64,000 nt of DNA from Nephrocerus scutellatus (lineage: Eukaryota; Arthropoda; Insecta; Diptera; Pipunculidae). Numbering within the stretch: the stretch's first letter is position 1; each line of letters opens with the position of its first letter. This document shows, in pieces, positions 1 to 11,264 of the stretch. Both the position numbers and the translations under genes were made by a program. The notes below the pieces were generated by a model that made no database searches, was not told the origin of the DNA, and saw nothing but the letters and a program-made list of their open reading frames with translations. The DNA lies in the NCBI GenBank assembly GCA_947095585.1, contig OX352761.1:92259833-92323832 (forward strand). The letters run 5' to 3'.

Positions 1-445
1 GATGGATGGTATGACTCAAGCTTCGTTGGCATGACCACATATTTACCGTCGCCAAAAATCCTGCAAAATGTTTGAGTTTTCTAGCCCGGTGCAAGAAATA
101 TTTCTCTCCCTCTGATCTGGCTACTATCTACAAGGCTTTTATTCGCTCTAAACTTGAGTACAATTGTCATAACTGGTTGTGCGGCTAAAACTACCTTGCA
201 TCAGCTAGATAGAATACAAAACTGCGCGATAAAACTTATCGGTGACGAAAACATTGCGAAATCAATTGTTTCGCTTGAACTGTTCCTGTTTGCCACTTTT
301 TTATCGCGTTCAAAACACAAGCTCATCGACATCTCCTCTTTTCTCCTCCTTTTCCTTAACGCTCACGTTGTGCCAAGCATATAGCCGAGCATTATAAGGG
401 TGCGAACCCCTTTAAGCGTGCGCGAATTATATATATAAAAAAAAG
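1..445 (+). mobile_element. 3' end of a Jockey-like non-LTR retrotransposon, degraded
   Basis: The + strand reads as the C-terminal part of a Jockey-type reverse transcriptase, with recognisable pieces such as FSPSDLATIYKAFIRSKLEY and QLDRIQNCAIKLIGDENIA, interrupted by a stop after the WLCG stretch and by small frame changes. It is followed by a 3' untranslated part (AAGGGTGCGAACCCCTTTAAG) and a TATATATA/poly-A tail near 425-445. The element runs off the left window edge. A second 3' end of the same family lies at 60760-60885. The tail abuts a gypsy LTR fragment at about 446, so this element appears to have inserted into that LTR. It is not functional. Confidence 0.75.
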
Positions 446-529
446 ATTGGAGACTTATTTGGTGAGACGCAAATAAAAGAAAGAGAAAGATATAATAAAA
501 GGAGAGGACTAGAGATCTGGTTCTCCACA
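446..529 (-). repeat. 3' LTR fragment of the short-LTR gypsy element
   Basis: On the - strand the segment begins TGTGGAGAACCAGAT and contains CTAGTCCTCTCC, matching the first part of the 140-bp 5' LTRs at 6898-7619, 14142-14281 and 23135-23274. A purine-rich stretch (AAAGAATGAAAAG) sits just upstream on the - strand and may be the polypurine tract. The LTR is cut off at about 446 by the Jockey-like 3' end, so only some 84 bp remain. Confidence 0.65.
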
Positions 530-533
530 CTTT

Positions 534-2390
534 TCATTCTTTAAAATCTGACGCAGTCATCCAGATATTGTGGTGGAATGCTACCAATGCTCGTTCGGTT
601 CGTCTTGGAGCTGGTTCCTCTTCAACTTCTTCCTGTGCATTCACAAATTCGACACTTTCGCTCAAGTTGTTGTCGATTGATTGATTGTTGTCTTCATCTC
701 GCACGTCTTGAATTCGTGGCATGATGAACGGTTCAATTTCTGTAATGTCGTTGTCGAACTCGAGTTCTGCTAACAGTTTGAATAGCGGGTCTTCAACTGG
801 TTCGCATGGGCTTTAATGATTGGCTCTCCTGAAGTTGTCGTCGAACTCGAGTACTTCTAACAGTTCATTAAACTTATTTTTGAATAGCGGGTATTCAACT
901 GGTTCGCATGGGCTTTAATGATTCGCTCTCCTGAAGTAGTTTTCACTGCGATGCTGTAGATCAGTCTTCCAATTCTTTCAACTATTTTTGCTGCAGCCCA
1001 GTTCATTTGTCGTTTGATTCTTTTTACTTGTAGAAGACTTCATCATTGGCTTCACATTCTTTCTATTTCGCACCATGATGCTTGTTGAATTGAAGAATTG
1101 AAGGAGAAAACATCGTTTAACAATTCGATGGTTTTTGCTGAGGTTGTTGATTTGGTTCTGAGGACTTCAGGCCATTTGCTGTTGGCATCGACGATTGCGA
1201 AAATGAAGTCTCCATTTACTGGTCCAGCTTAGTCAATGTGAATTCGCGACCATGGTTCATTCGGAATCTGCCAATTTTGGATATCTTTGTTGATCGATGG
1301 CCAGAAAACTTTCTCTTGAGCGAGGAGTTTTATGCGACTTTTGCCTGGGTAGCCTTCGTGGAGCTCCTCCAGAATTTTCTCGCGATGTTTTGATGGAACC
1401 ACGAGTCGCTCTACGTAGAAAATGCAACCTTGTATTTACGAAAGGTGGCTTCGGACCATGAAAAAAATTTCTGATTGCGTTTATTTTTATATGTTTTGCT
1501 TGAGCCAAGTGTTGAGTGTGACTAAATAGTTCATGATAGAATGCAAAGTACCATCGTCAAATTCGTGCATCACCACTGCTCCCATACCGTAATCTGATGC
1601 GTCGATTGCCAAAACAATTTTCTTCTTAGGATTGTGGTGTACCAAACTTAGTACGTTGCTCAAAATGTTCTTGAGGTCGATGAAAGCCTTCTCGTGTTGA
1701 TCTGTCAATACGAATTTGACATCTTTCTTTAGCAACTCGTCGAAGATTCTTCGTCACTCTTTCATGCCTTTGATGAATTTTCCGTAGTAATTGACTGCTC
1801 CTAGGAACGATCGGAGCTGTTATACGTCTTTTGGAGTTGGAAGTTCTTTGGTGGCTGCCAACTTGTCCGGATGTAGTTTTACTCCACAAAAACACAAAAC
1901 TCAACACTTTTCTTAACGAACTTGAAACCGTATTCTCTGATGCGCTCCATGGCTTGGAAGAGCTGCTGCTCGTGATCTTGTTCGTCGACTCCAACAATGA
2001 TAATGTCGTCGATGAAACGATGAGCTGTGATGCCAGCGAGCATTGTCTTCACACCTGCTGCAGTCGGTTGACGTTGAATAGGCCGATGTGACTATTGATG
2101 GTCATCAGATGTTTTGCTTGTTCATCGTTTTCGACTTCGAAGTATGCATCGCTCAGGTCAATTTTGCTGAACACGCTCTTGCCTGCCAAGTTTGCGAAAA
2201 TTTCTTCTGGTGTTGGCAATGGATTTTGATTTGGCTACAGAGTGCTGTTGAATCCAGATGAGTAATCAGCACACATTCGAATCTTGCCATTTTTCTTCTT
2301 GAGTGCCACGATCAGAGCTGCTGATTCGGAGTAAGAGACAAGTGATAAAACTTCGAGATGATGAAGGCGTTCAAGTTCTGCTTTTAGATT
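534..2390 (-). pseudogene. gypsy (Ty3-like) pol remnant: RT, RNase H, integrase
   Basis: This is the decayed 3' half of the pol gene of the short-LTR gypsy element, read on the - strand. From about 2330 to 1760 there are reverse-transcriptase blocks (NQNPLPTPEEIFANLAGKSV, FSKIDLSDAYFEVENDE). They are followed by an RNase H block at 1735-1500 with VLAIDASDYGMGAVVM and HSIMNYLV. Integrase-like sequence further downstream is badly frameshifted, and an acidic C-terminal tail ends at 534-722. Several frame changes and stops rule out function. The RT is cut at about 2390, where a non-LTR element has inserted; protease and gag of the same gypsy copy resume beyond 4900. The style of the RT and RNase H blocks recalls the K02A2.6-like group, but the clade is not established. 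Confidence 0.7.
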
Positions 2391-4335
2391 TAGATTAGAT
2401 TAGATTAGATTTTATTTTATTACCATTCGTTTAAAATGTTACAGTATTGTTTTACTACAAAATCAAAAAGCATGGTATTTACGTCTGCCTATTCACAATT
2501 AATTCTGTATAATAATTTACTAGTTTTACCACTTCTGATTTAGTAAAATAAAAATAATAATAAAAATTGAAATTAAAAAAAAATAAAGAATTTAATTCAC
2601 GAAGGAATAAGAGATTACTCTAGAAGTTGAGCGTAATAATTTGATTTCGATACGCCAGAGCAACTTTGCAATAGCGATACAGTTGCGTCACATTAGGCTT
2701 GTTTAAGCATCCTAGTACTTCCAGGTCCGGTATAAATCAGTCCCGAAAAAGGAAATGTAGAACATCTTCCCTTTCTCCAAGATCACATAGGGTGCAAATA
2801 ATTGGAAGATCTTCTTTGATGTGGTTTGATACTCTTCTATATTAAGTTGAAGCTCCATCCCACAGCTTTGCGCTAGCTCCAGCCATTCCGCGTACCAGCT
2901 TGACTAATTGGAAATTGTCCTAAGTGCAATTTTCTTCGGCAGTTGATCATTTGGCATTTTAAGAACCTTCAGGATATAGCCCACTTGCATCTTTAGCGTT
3001 TTTATGAATACTGGAGTCAGTCCTGTAGTCTCAATCATTAGCATGTAGTTAGGTGTATTTGGTGGAAGTCGAAATGTTCTTTTTATGTAGAATCTCAAGA
3101 GCTTTTCTACGGTGTCATACCTTTTGGTTCCCCATACTTGGGCTGCATGCAGCATAATGGCTTCGGAGCATGCTTCAAAAACTTTGTATTTGCTGCAATG
3201 CGAAATAAGTTTGTTGGCGAACCATCTTCTTCAGGTAGCATTTATTGCTATTTTTGCCTTTGCAATTTTTTCATCGAAATGTTTTTTCATATTCAAGTTT
3301 TTTGTGAAGTAAACTCCTAGGTATTTGTAGTCGGTCACTATTTCAATTCTCTCTCCATTGACATCGATTTTTCGTTAGAACAGCTCCTGCCACCTCCTCT
3401 CTTAAATATCATTACATCGATGTAGATGTTCATAAAGTTATCGTCGATTGAATTACGGAACACTCTAAGCCAGGCGAATGATCGCTTCCTCGCCATCTCG
3501 CATTCCTCGTTGAACCACTTCTCTCTGCACTGGTCTCTGCGGTTTTTATTTTGTCCTGTGATTGGATAAGATGCCTTGATAGCCTCTATAATGTTTTCCA
3601 AATCTGCCTCTTGTTGCGTGCTTAGTATTTCATCCAGTTGCTTTTATAGGGAAGAGCGTTAACCTTTTTTTAAAACAATTTAGGAAGGAACTTCATATTT
3701 CTGATCTCGTAATTTTCGTTGGTTTTCATTTGAAAAGTAATAACTATTGGTAGATGATATGAGTATGGCACCTGTTCAACTTTTAAATCTGTTACATGCG
3801 AATTCCATTCTTCACCAATAAGTCCATAATCGATCACTGACGTTCCTTGATGACTTACAAGAGTATATTCCCCACTCTTATCAGACTCACTCGTTCCATT
3901 CAAAATCCGCAGTCCAAAAGATTTGCAGAATTCTAGCACTCTCATACCTCTGGTGTTACGCAAATCATCTTTTGATGCACGAACTATTCCGGCGCTAGTG
4001 TTTTCAAATCCAGCTTCAGTACCAGTTCTAGCATTCAAATCACCTATCACCATTAAATTTGTATTGTCATTGTACTGTGCTATACTTTGCAGTTTATCAA
4101 AGTCACGTTCCCAATAGTTGCAGTTGACGTAGGTTGGGATATACTCCGTATTTTCAAACCTAACATTTGCGTAGGTAGAGCCCTCTACTGTATTAATTTC
4201 ACATATAATACCTATGATATCCCTTTTATAGCCAAAGTAACTGCCACCCCCTCCTCTTCCCAATCTATGTATTTGCGTTGCAGGTATCCATTTGTACTTG
4301 TAATTCGGTAACTTATTCTCTAAATAATCTTCATT
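2390..4335 (-). mobile_element. internally deleted non-LTR retrotransposon inserted in gypsy pol
   Basis: The - strand encodes an apurinic-like endonuclease domain (4263-3670) with the motif MVIGDLNARTGTEAGFENTS and a C-terminal SVIDYGLIGEEWNSHV plus YSYHLPIVITF segment. This is followed by a linker and then directly by a C-terminal RT-tail region (3155-2904: MLHAAQVWGTKRYDTVEKLL). The catalytic RT core with its YxDD box is missing, so the copy is internally deleted. The 3' end carries a simple-repeat tail of TAATCTAATCTAA type at 2390-2420. The element splits a gypsy copy, with pol to the left and protease/gag to the right. Clade not settled (I, LOA or Outcast-like). Confidence 0.65.
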
Positions 4336-4339
4336 CTCT

Positions 4340-4880
4340 TTTTAAATTCTCTATATTAACTTTATTGCCCGTGGTTGGCTGGCTGGCTGGCTGGCCAAAT
4401 CTTGTGACCAATTTTTAACCCACTTCCTACAGCCCGATTTTATTAAATTTTGCACACATGTATATCTCCCAATACAACACTTTCTATTAAAATTTGAGGC
4501 CCCTCGGGCCGCGGGGTCGGGGGGCTCCCATACAAATATTTTACAAAATTTACCCGATTTTCTTTAAATTTTGTACACATGTGTGTCTTCGATTGAAAAC
4601 ACTTTTTGTAAAAATTTGGAGCGATCGGCCCCTTGGGGACCCCAATATACAATTTTTAAATATCGCTATATCGCATCCGATCACGGCAAAGTCTGAGCTC
4701 TGTGCTTTGTGAGCAGCGCTGTTCGCTGCCGCTGCGTCATTTGGTGAATAATTTTGCCACAAAACGAGCACGCAGTGTGTGTGTGTGTGTGTGTGTGTAT
4801 CCCCGATTAGAGAATTTACAAGAAAAATTATAATTTTTATGGGTTGTTTTTTTTGTCTATTAGAAAGGTCTCAAATAGAA
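4340..4880 (+). repeat. dispersed repeat family, copy 1 (with GT microsatellite)
   Basis: About 540 bp is strongly similar to 37165-37640, including CCCGATTTTATTRAAATTTTGCACACA, a GGGGGGCTCCCATACAAATA block, the line AATATCGCTATATCGCATC and a (GT)n run at 4777-4799 (37561-37580 in copy 2), then CCCCGATTAGAGAATTTACAAG. Shorter relatives lie near 31130-31330 (reverse orientation), 38330-38410 and 63240-63440. No coding capacity is seen. It begins with a (GGCT)n run at 4373-4395. The termini are not defined, so the superfamily is unknown. Confidence 0.7.
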
Positions 4881-4905
4881 AAACTAACTCAAATTATCTA
4901 AAAAA

Positions 4906-6094
4906 TTATGTTTTGGCTTTTAGAATCCTGCCCACATCTTCACTATTTTGCATTTGAACCACAACATTCGTGAGTTTCTCCCCAGCATAAATTGTTCTAG
5001 CTGCTGTTATTTGAGACGCGTCCGCTGACTCCAGTAAGTCTAAGCATAGTGATTTTGCCTTCTCTGATGCGTTTATGCCATTTTGTGTTGGTATTCTGCT
5101 CTTTACTGCCGAAGCTATGGCATGAGAGACTGTTCGAGGATTGCGGAAAACTAGTTTCGCTTCTGGCTTCAGTGTCATGGAAGCTTTGACTTTTGTGCAG
5201 CATCCGAGACCTTCCGAGAAAACTTCAGGGATAGCTTTTCTTATTTTGCTCGTCAAGTTATCGTCGTGATGGATGCTGCTCACGGACACTGTGTTGAGTG
5301 GAACTTCCCACAACTTGAAAGCGTTTAACCAAGGAATTCCGAAGAGGTGAATTTCTCGATTAGCTACATGGCACTCAGCGTACTCTTTAACACCATTCAA
5401 CTTGATGACACATGGAAAACTTCATCTCCAGATGCGCTGCCTGCTAGTTTTGAGTTACTCTGAAGAGTTGGTTTTCCAAGGCGGCTCCAGTTTCTTTTCG
5501 AGATGATCGTTATGTCTGAAGCTGTGTCGAGTTGTAGCTTCACGTTCGCGCCGCGGATCTTTGGTTCAACAAACTTGCGTTGCGCGGCATTGTTGACTTC
5601 GCTGACTTGATTGATTTGAAGGCCTGCTTCTTGTTTATTTTTGATGGCTCTCTCGACCTGTTGCTTTATAAAATCTTTATAACTTTGATAGTGACCAGCT
5701 TTATGATTCAGGCTCTTGCATTTTTCGCAAGTCATCGCTTTGTAAGGACAATTGAATATTCGGTGCTGATCACCGCACGCTTGTCAGGTTCGAGCTTTCT
5801 TTTGAAAAGGGCTAGTTCTGCCAGCTGAAGCTCTGTTTTTCTGCTGGACCGCTTTCACTTCGAACTCTTCGACGACTTGGGTTTTGTCGCGGTTCAGGTA
5901 AACGATTCTATCTGCTTCGTTAACCACAGATCCTGAAGCGTACGTTTTTTGAATACTTTGATTTTCTGAGGATCTGTGAGAACTTCAAGTTGTGCATACT
6001 GAGCGTCAACATTGGCGAATAGCTTTACAAGTATCAACGAATCGTTTTTGAACTTCAGTCAACTGATGAACAATAAAACTTTTAAGTAATTCTG
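4906..6094 (-). pseudogene. gypsy protease and 3' part of gag, degraded
   Basis: Continuation of the short-LTR gypsy element. The segment 5735-5397 includes a Cys/His-rich stretch (CEKCKSLNHKAGH) and a retropepsin-like core, VKLQLDTASDITIIS, where the active-site DT(G/S) triad reads DTAS. Sequence from 5400 to 4906 reads on towards the pol N-terminus (ASMTLKPEAKLVFRNPRTVS, HAIASAVKSRIPTQ). From 5740 to 6060 the gag C-terminal part is broken by stops. The left tandem-triplication breakpoint falls inside this gag at about 5959. Non-functional. Confidence 0.65.
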
Positions 6095-6340
6095 TCGTTT
6101 TTTTTTTAAATCTGCCGTAAATTGACTTTTTGGCTGTCAAGTTGTTCGTTTATTCCAAAAAACCAATCTACGGTAGATTGGATTTCCCCTCAAACAGATC
6201 TTGATATTTTGGGAGATTTACTCCTCTTCTCATTAACTGCAACAACAACACATGCAACAAAACAATGTAAACAAAAGATTCTCGGCTTTCGTGTTCGTTT
6301 TTTCGAGAGAAAATCTACGATCGACCGCAAAAACAAACAA
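6095..6340. mobile_element. MITE-like insertion in gag (copy in unit A)
   Basis: A block of about 240 bp interrupts the gag reading frame. It is bounded by short inverted ends (TCTGCCGTA... and ...AAAATCTACGATCG(A/G)CCGC). Internally it has GGCTGTCAAGTTGTTCG, CCAATCTACGGTAGATTGG and ACAATGTAAACAAAAGATTCTCGGC. The same insertion is in units B (about 13290-13520) and C (about 22280-22515), so it predates the triplication. Related copies lie at 42538-42735 (inverted) and, in part, at 36230-36340. It has no coding capacity. Confidence 0.6.
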
Positions 6341-6344
6341 AACA

Positions 6345-6819
6345 ACACGACACTAGTATGCAGTTTTTGATGTCAAACATTTCAGCGTGCTTGTTGATTC
6401 GTGTTGCGTAGACTGAATAAGCTTCTTCCTCGGCCTTTTTTAACTCGATGCACTTGTGTCGGAGTGCGAATCTTGTTTCACGGTATTCGAATAGTCGCTT
6501 TAGTTTTGAAATAAATAAGTACGGGATCAGCAAAGGTTTCATAGTTTTCTCGTGAAAACTTGCTAAGCACAAGCTGGATCTTCATTTGTGGCGTTAGTTC
6601 AGCTGGTAAGTACGTTTCGTGTCTATTAAACCACGTCTCGAATATTCTGTTCTCTTCCGGATTATATTCGAACTGTGTGATTAATTTCGCAGCTTCATTG
6701 ATCTTGCGTTGATTCGAATCGATTACAGCTTCTTGTTGTACTTCGCCAGCTTGGCCTAAACGTTGCATTATTTGAGCCATTTGAGCTTGTTGCTGCATAA
6801 GCTTCATAAATTTCTCCAT
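6345..6819 (-). pseudogene. gypsy gag N-terminal half, unit A copy
   Basis: Read from the ATG at 6819 (MEKFMKLMQQQAQMAQIM...), this is the N-terminal gag region: a Gln-rich start, then a capsid-like stretch (YNPEENRIFETWFNRHETYL, KIQLVLSKFSRENYETFADP). A deletion of about 34 bp relative to units B and C removes the PTELDFDEF segment near 6515 and shifts the frame. The remainder (YRETRFALRHKCIELKKAEE, RINKHAEMFDIKN) then runs into the MITE. It starts about 80 bp after the 5' LTR and primer-binding site. Dead copy. Confidence 0.65.
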
Positions 6820-6897
6820 GTCGGACAATTTTATGTTATGCACGTGTGAATATCGAAATTTATTTTTTGATAAATTCCTTAAAATCCTCGTGGCCAC

Positions 6898-7619
6898 TGT
6901 TGTAACTCGGAAGTAATACGAATAAGGTATAGGGTGTTTCAATAGGTGCGCTTCAACTTTTCTCTAATAGGGACGGCGAACGACGCCATATTTTTAATTG
7001 TTCTTTTGTCATTTGGAAACTTCATTAGTATACATTTCATCATGGAACGCTACACATGTGAACAGCGATTGCAAATCGTGCAAATTTTTTATCAAAATAA
7101 TTGTTCTGTTGCCGCTACTTTAAGAGCATTACGGCCATTTTACGGTCCATTTAAAAAGCCAGCCCGTTCGACAATCGATTTTACGTAAAGATCTTGGCCT
7201 ACATCCGTATAAGATCAAGCTGACACAACAACTAAAGCCGTTTGACCATTTGAAGCGACGCCGATTCGTGAATTGGGCTCAAGAGCACATCGAAAATGAT
7301 GCAGATTTTCACCGAAAAATCATCTTCAGCGATGAGGCTCACTTCGTAAAACGTGCACGCGGTGGTCATGCAAAAGAAATCGAGTTTCATACTTAAATGT
7401 ATCATATGTATATGTTCAAATTCGTTAATAAAAAAAAGTTAGTTCAAAAGTCGAACAGTTTGTGTTTTATTCAAAAAAAAAGTTGAAGTGCTCTTATTGA
7501 AAAACCCTATACAAACTAAACGATATTCTATTAGAACTTAACTATTTGGTTAGAGGCAAATAAAAGAAATAGCGAGAGAGAGATAGAAAAGGAGAGGACT
7601 ATAAATCTGGTTCTCCACA
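6898..7619 (-). repeat. gypsy 5' LTR, unit A, split by a mariner MITE
   Basis: Removing the mariner insertion and its TA duplication (582 bp) leaves 140 bp, the same length as the uninterrupted LTRs of units B and C. On the - strand it starts TGTGGAGAACC, contains TTTATAGTCCTC and ends GAGTTACAACA. The next bases, GTGGCCACGAGGAT, are in the right place for a tRNA primer-binding site, and the gag ATG follows about 80 bp downstream. Confidence 0.7.
6930..7509 (+). mobile_element. non-autonomous mariner-like element with TA duplication
   Basis: A 580-bp insertion flanked by TA (6928-6929 and 7510-7511). The terminal inverted repeats are about 32 bp (TAGGGTGTTTCAATAGGTGC and the complement of ATTGAAAAACCCTA). 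Units B and C carry the uninterrupted site GGTACAAACT, which proves the insertion boundaries. Inside is the start of a transposase, MERYTCEQRLQIVQIFYQ, and after a deletion a DDE-domain piece with RRFVNWAQEHIENDADF and the motif IIFSDEAHF containing the second catalytic Asp. The rest of the catalytic domain is missing, so it cannot move on its own. Confidence 0.85.
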
Positions 7620-8012
7620 ATTATAATTATATATATAACGATGGGTTAATCAGAAGGTCTTCTGTTCCCCAGTACAAATACAATTACTTCGGTTAGGGGC
7701 GCCTGTTCAAATTGATACACAGTGTTTTTTTTCTATAATTTTTAAATGGTAGAAGTACAATTTTCAGTATATTAGTAGCTTAATATTTTTGTGTGATCTA
7801 CATTATTTGGATGCTTTGGATGAGTTATATGTACCTTTATCGTGAACAGTAGATATTTTATCAATTTGATATACCGCGCCCGTTTTTACTGAATGTACCG
7901 AAATATTTACTAAAATACTTTTTTTTATAAATTTTCTTTGAGAATTTTTCTTCAACTGTACCGCTTTTATTATAAATATTTTCAAATAAAAATATTGTTT
8001 TGTTTTTTTATT
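7620..8012. other. AT-rich flank of the gypsy element, shared by all units
   Basis: This non-coding stretch also occurs at 14282-14680 and 23275-23664. It begins at the outer edge of the 5' LTR and includes GATGGGTTAATCAGAAGGTC and a conserved TTGATATACCGCGCCCG. No gene is seen. The unit alignment breaks at 8012, where B and C have the non-LTR element. Confidence 0.6.
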
Positions 8013-8917
8013 AATTTTATTGCTTTTCAAATTTTTATTTCAAATTTTCTATAAATATTAGAGTTTATTTTTTAAATTGTATCTATTTTGACTTGTAAAT
8101 AAGAGGCAGTAAATAAAAAAGTTTACTTCCATCTAAATATGCATTAAAATAAATAAATAAAAAAAATAAAAAAAAATACTAAAAAATACTAGGTTATACA
8201 AAGCATCTTAAAATAAAAATTATTTTGATACTTGTTTTCAGTACTACTACTACTTCCGAATACTTTCCAGATAAAGGATTGTTTACCAAAATAGCACTTA
8301 ATGAAAGAAAAAGCACGTTGTGTTTTTATTTCTGTTTATATATTTAAATATTTATACAGGGTGTCCCCTAATTCGTGCACAATAATTTGAGAAAAAAATC
8401 GTTCTTTAGTAAAGGTCTATCTCCAATGTTGATATCATTTATCGAGGATTGAAATAAAAGCTAAATTTGGTGGACCCTGACCCATGTTAACGGAAATTGC
8501 TCTGTTAATAATAACGGTAGAAACTTCTTTAAGTACTTTATGTTTAGAAGAAATACTAACCTTTGTAACTGCGTTTAAATAAAGTTTATATCTTGTTTGA
8601 GTCTTCAGATATCCAATTTCAATCCCTTTCCAGTTTTTTTGCCCATGCTAATTTTTAACTTTGAGGTCAATTTTATCCAGAAAATGTGTAATAAACATAA
8701 AGTTCCAAAGGCTATGAATAAAAAATGATTTTGTGTGGTTTCAAATAATTTTTATCTTATGTGTTGAAAACAATAGTTATAACAGGTGCTCAAAGTGTCC
8801 TTCTTATTTATATATGCATGCTAGAGCCCGCTTTTAGATTTCACTACATCAGACGCTTAGCTTAGACAGACAGACGGGTGGTGTTGAACGCGCAAGTGAA
8901 GGACTGCAGAACCAGCC
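8013..8917. other. unit A-specific segment, no gene seen
   Basis: These 905 bp occupy the place of the 2.7-kb non-LTR element of units B and C. The shared sequence ends at TTTTTTTATT and resumes at CAGGGTTCGG. The segment is AT-rich and includes ACAGGGTGTCCCCTAATTCG near 8357, resembling a transposon end, and AGACAGACAGACG at about 8865. No coding region or clear target-site duplication is visible. It could be the ancestral sequence deleted in B/C, or a replacement in A. Confidence 0.55.
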
Positions 8918-9085
8918 AGGGTTCGGACTTGAGACTTTGAATTCTGCAGCAAATTTGAAAAAAAAGCGAAGTAAATCCAAAATTTCCGCAGTAGTTTTTT
9001 TTTCAGACAAAAACCAAATAAAAATGTGTTTTTATTCGAAATAATATACATGTACATGATTTATTTTTCATTTTTGTAATAATAA

Positions 9086-11264
9086 TTAAACAGGAATATA
9101 CTTTCCCTCTATAAATTTATGCTTTTTAATGAATTTCATTAGGTCCAATGGAGGTATAAAAATATCAGTGTTATTTTTTATTAAACATTTTGAAAACATT
9201 AAATTTTCCACCGTTTCAACCTTTAGCCTATTTCTAAATTTATTTTTTATCAAATTCATTTCAGAAAACTTTCTTTCTGCTGCGGCACTACTATGCGGCA
9301 AAACTGCTAGTGTCAGCATATACTCAGCTAAGTTTTTAAATAAAAGTTCTTCCAAACTATTAGTTTGGTCCATTACTTTGACCCAAAATTGAGAAATATT
9401 TTTTTGATCAAACTCGTTAAAATTAAAGATCATAAAAGACCTCCATTCACTATTTAAAATTTCAACATTAACTTTCTGAAAAGGAAAAGCTTCAGTCATC
9501 TCTAAAATAGAATTCATTTTGCCTTCTTGAATTTTTTTTGGACTGAGATACTGCAGTAAACGGATTTTGTGATCATTAAAAGAAAATCTCTCTTTGATTT
9601 GATTACAAAGTTCAATGTAGTATTTTAAAACATTTTGTTTAATCTCAATAACTGTCTGCCTTGACATATTTTGTTCATGCTTTTCAAATTCTATTCCACA
9701 AAAAACCATAAAAATATTACAATGAAATTCTTGATTTGAATAGTCTACATCAGTTCTTATGAACTGTTTTTTTAAAAAATTGTTAAGCAAATTCAGAAAA
9801 AATTCCTTGATTATAGGATAAAGCAGGTGTATCATAGTTTCTTCAGATTGAAAAATTTTGTTTATATTATTTGTTATATTTAAAATATATGACAAAAAAA
9901 TTATATATGCTTTGTTTGTGTCATTTAATTCGATGTCTATATTAGCGATGTTGTATTCCTTTTTTTCCTCAAATGACAAAAGTACAAAATAATGTTGAAG
10001 GGCTATCCATTGTTCTAGAATTCTGTCAACTGCTGCTTTAACTGAAAGCCATCTAGTCGAGCATGAATTCAACATCTTATGAACATTTATATTAAAATAG
10101 TTTTAAAAATTTTTAAAATCAACTTGGCGTTTGGAACTATGGGAAAAGAAATTGAATATCGACTTCAATAGACTTTCCGGATTCAAATGAAGTTTTTTAG
10201 CAGCTGCTTTTGAACAAAGGTGTAGTGAATGACATGTACATCCCAAATAAAAAAGATCAGGATTCAAAGTTTTAAGCTTCTCTTTTACCCCACGCAAGTC
10301 ACCTTTCATTACTGCCGCATTATCTGTTCCTAAACCAATAAGATTTATATTGGGAATTTCAAGCCTTAAAAGATGGATTTTGACGGCATCAGCGATTGAA
10401 TCAGCAGTCGAGCTATCTAGCTCTATCATTCCAAAAAATGAATCTTTTATGGTTTTATTTTGTTGGTAACGTGCAATCAAAACCAAACATTTTTTTGTAC
10501 TAATGTCAGTGCTTTCGTCTAATATGATGGAAAATGACTGATTCTTTAAAAACTTACATATTTCATTTATGCTAAAAGCCGAAATTAATCGTACCAACCC
10601 TCCAGCTTTTTTCGGACCACAACAAATTTTGTTTTCCCCCGGAGATAGGACCTTTATCAGGGTTGGTAGAGTTTCTAATACAGTGAAAGGTTGGTTATGT
10701 TGAACACAATACATAACCATTGTAACCTCCTTTTGAAGATTTATATCTTTTGTTGCTCGATATGTCTTCTGTTTTTCTATTATACGAGGCAGAAATTTTT
10801 GATTTTTAAATTGAGTTTCCTTAAGCTTATGATAATTTGAATTTTCGTGTCTATTTAAATTTGAAATATTATTATCCAATTTTTTTTTTTGCAGAGTTTG
10901 CAAAATGCACCTAGGTTTCCGTCATTCTTAAGCCCATGTCTTGTTGGTTTCCCATTCAACTTTGTATTTTTGAGAATACTTTGCTTTTGAATTTACGGTT
11001 TCGCATCCTGTACCATCACAATCTTTATTACGTCTAGAGATATAAAACAGATTAATATTTAAATTAGAACATTTAAATTAGATATTGAACGAATGTGTTT
11101 CTCACTTTTGTGTTTTAAACGCATTTGCTAATGCTAACGATGACGAGTTTCCGTCCTGTTGTACACTAAATGCAGAATTTTGACTACCGTAACGAAGAAA
11201 ATATATTTTAAATTAAGAAACTAATTTCAACAAAACATTAATGAACTTACTTTTCAACCGGCAT
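9086..11264 (-). pseudogene. hAT-family transposase gene with introns, unit A copy
   Basis: A BED-finger/hAT transposase on the - strand. Exon 1 (11264-11251, MPVE...) and exon 2 (11183-11106) are joined by consistent GT-AG introns to exon 3, which starts at 11033. A BED-like zinc finger follows: FCKLC, then the NLNRHENSNYH region. The RNase H-like core has IILDESTDIS and GLGTDNAAVMKG carrying two catalytic Asp residues, then CHSLHLCSKAA and STRWLSVKAAVDRILEQW. The C-terminal hATC dimerisation motif is LPHSSAAAERKFSEMNLIK, and the protein stops at 9086. Defects: a +1 shift at a TGGG run near 10933, a compensating shift at an 11-base A run (10880-10890), and an in-frame UAA at 10103-10105. All three defects recur in units B and C. 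Non-functional as annotated. Confidence 0.8.

Noticed and set aside
6100..6200. CRISPR-like repeats from CCAATCTACGGTAGATTGG
   Set aside because: A single palindrome inside a MITE present in tandem copies; no regular spacers, and the genome is eukaryotic.
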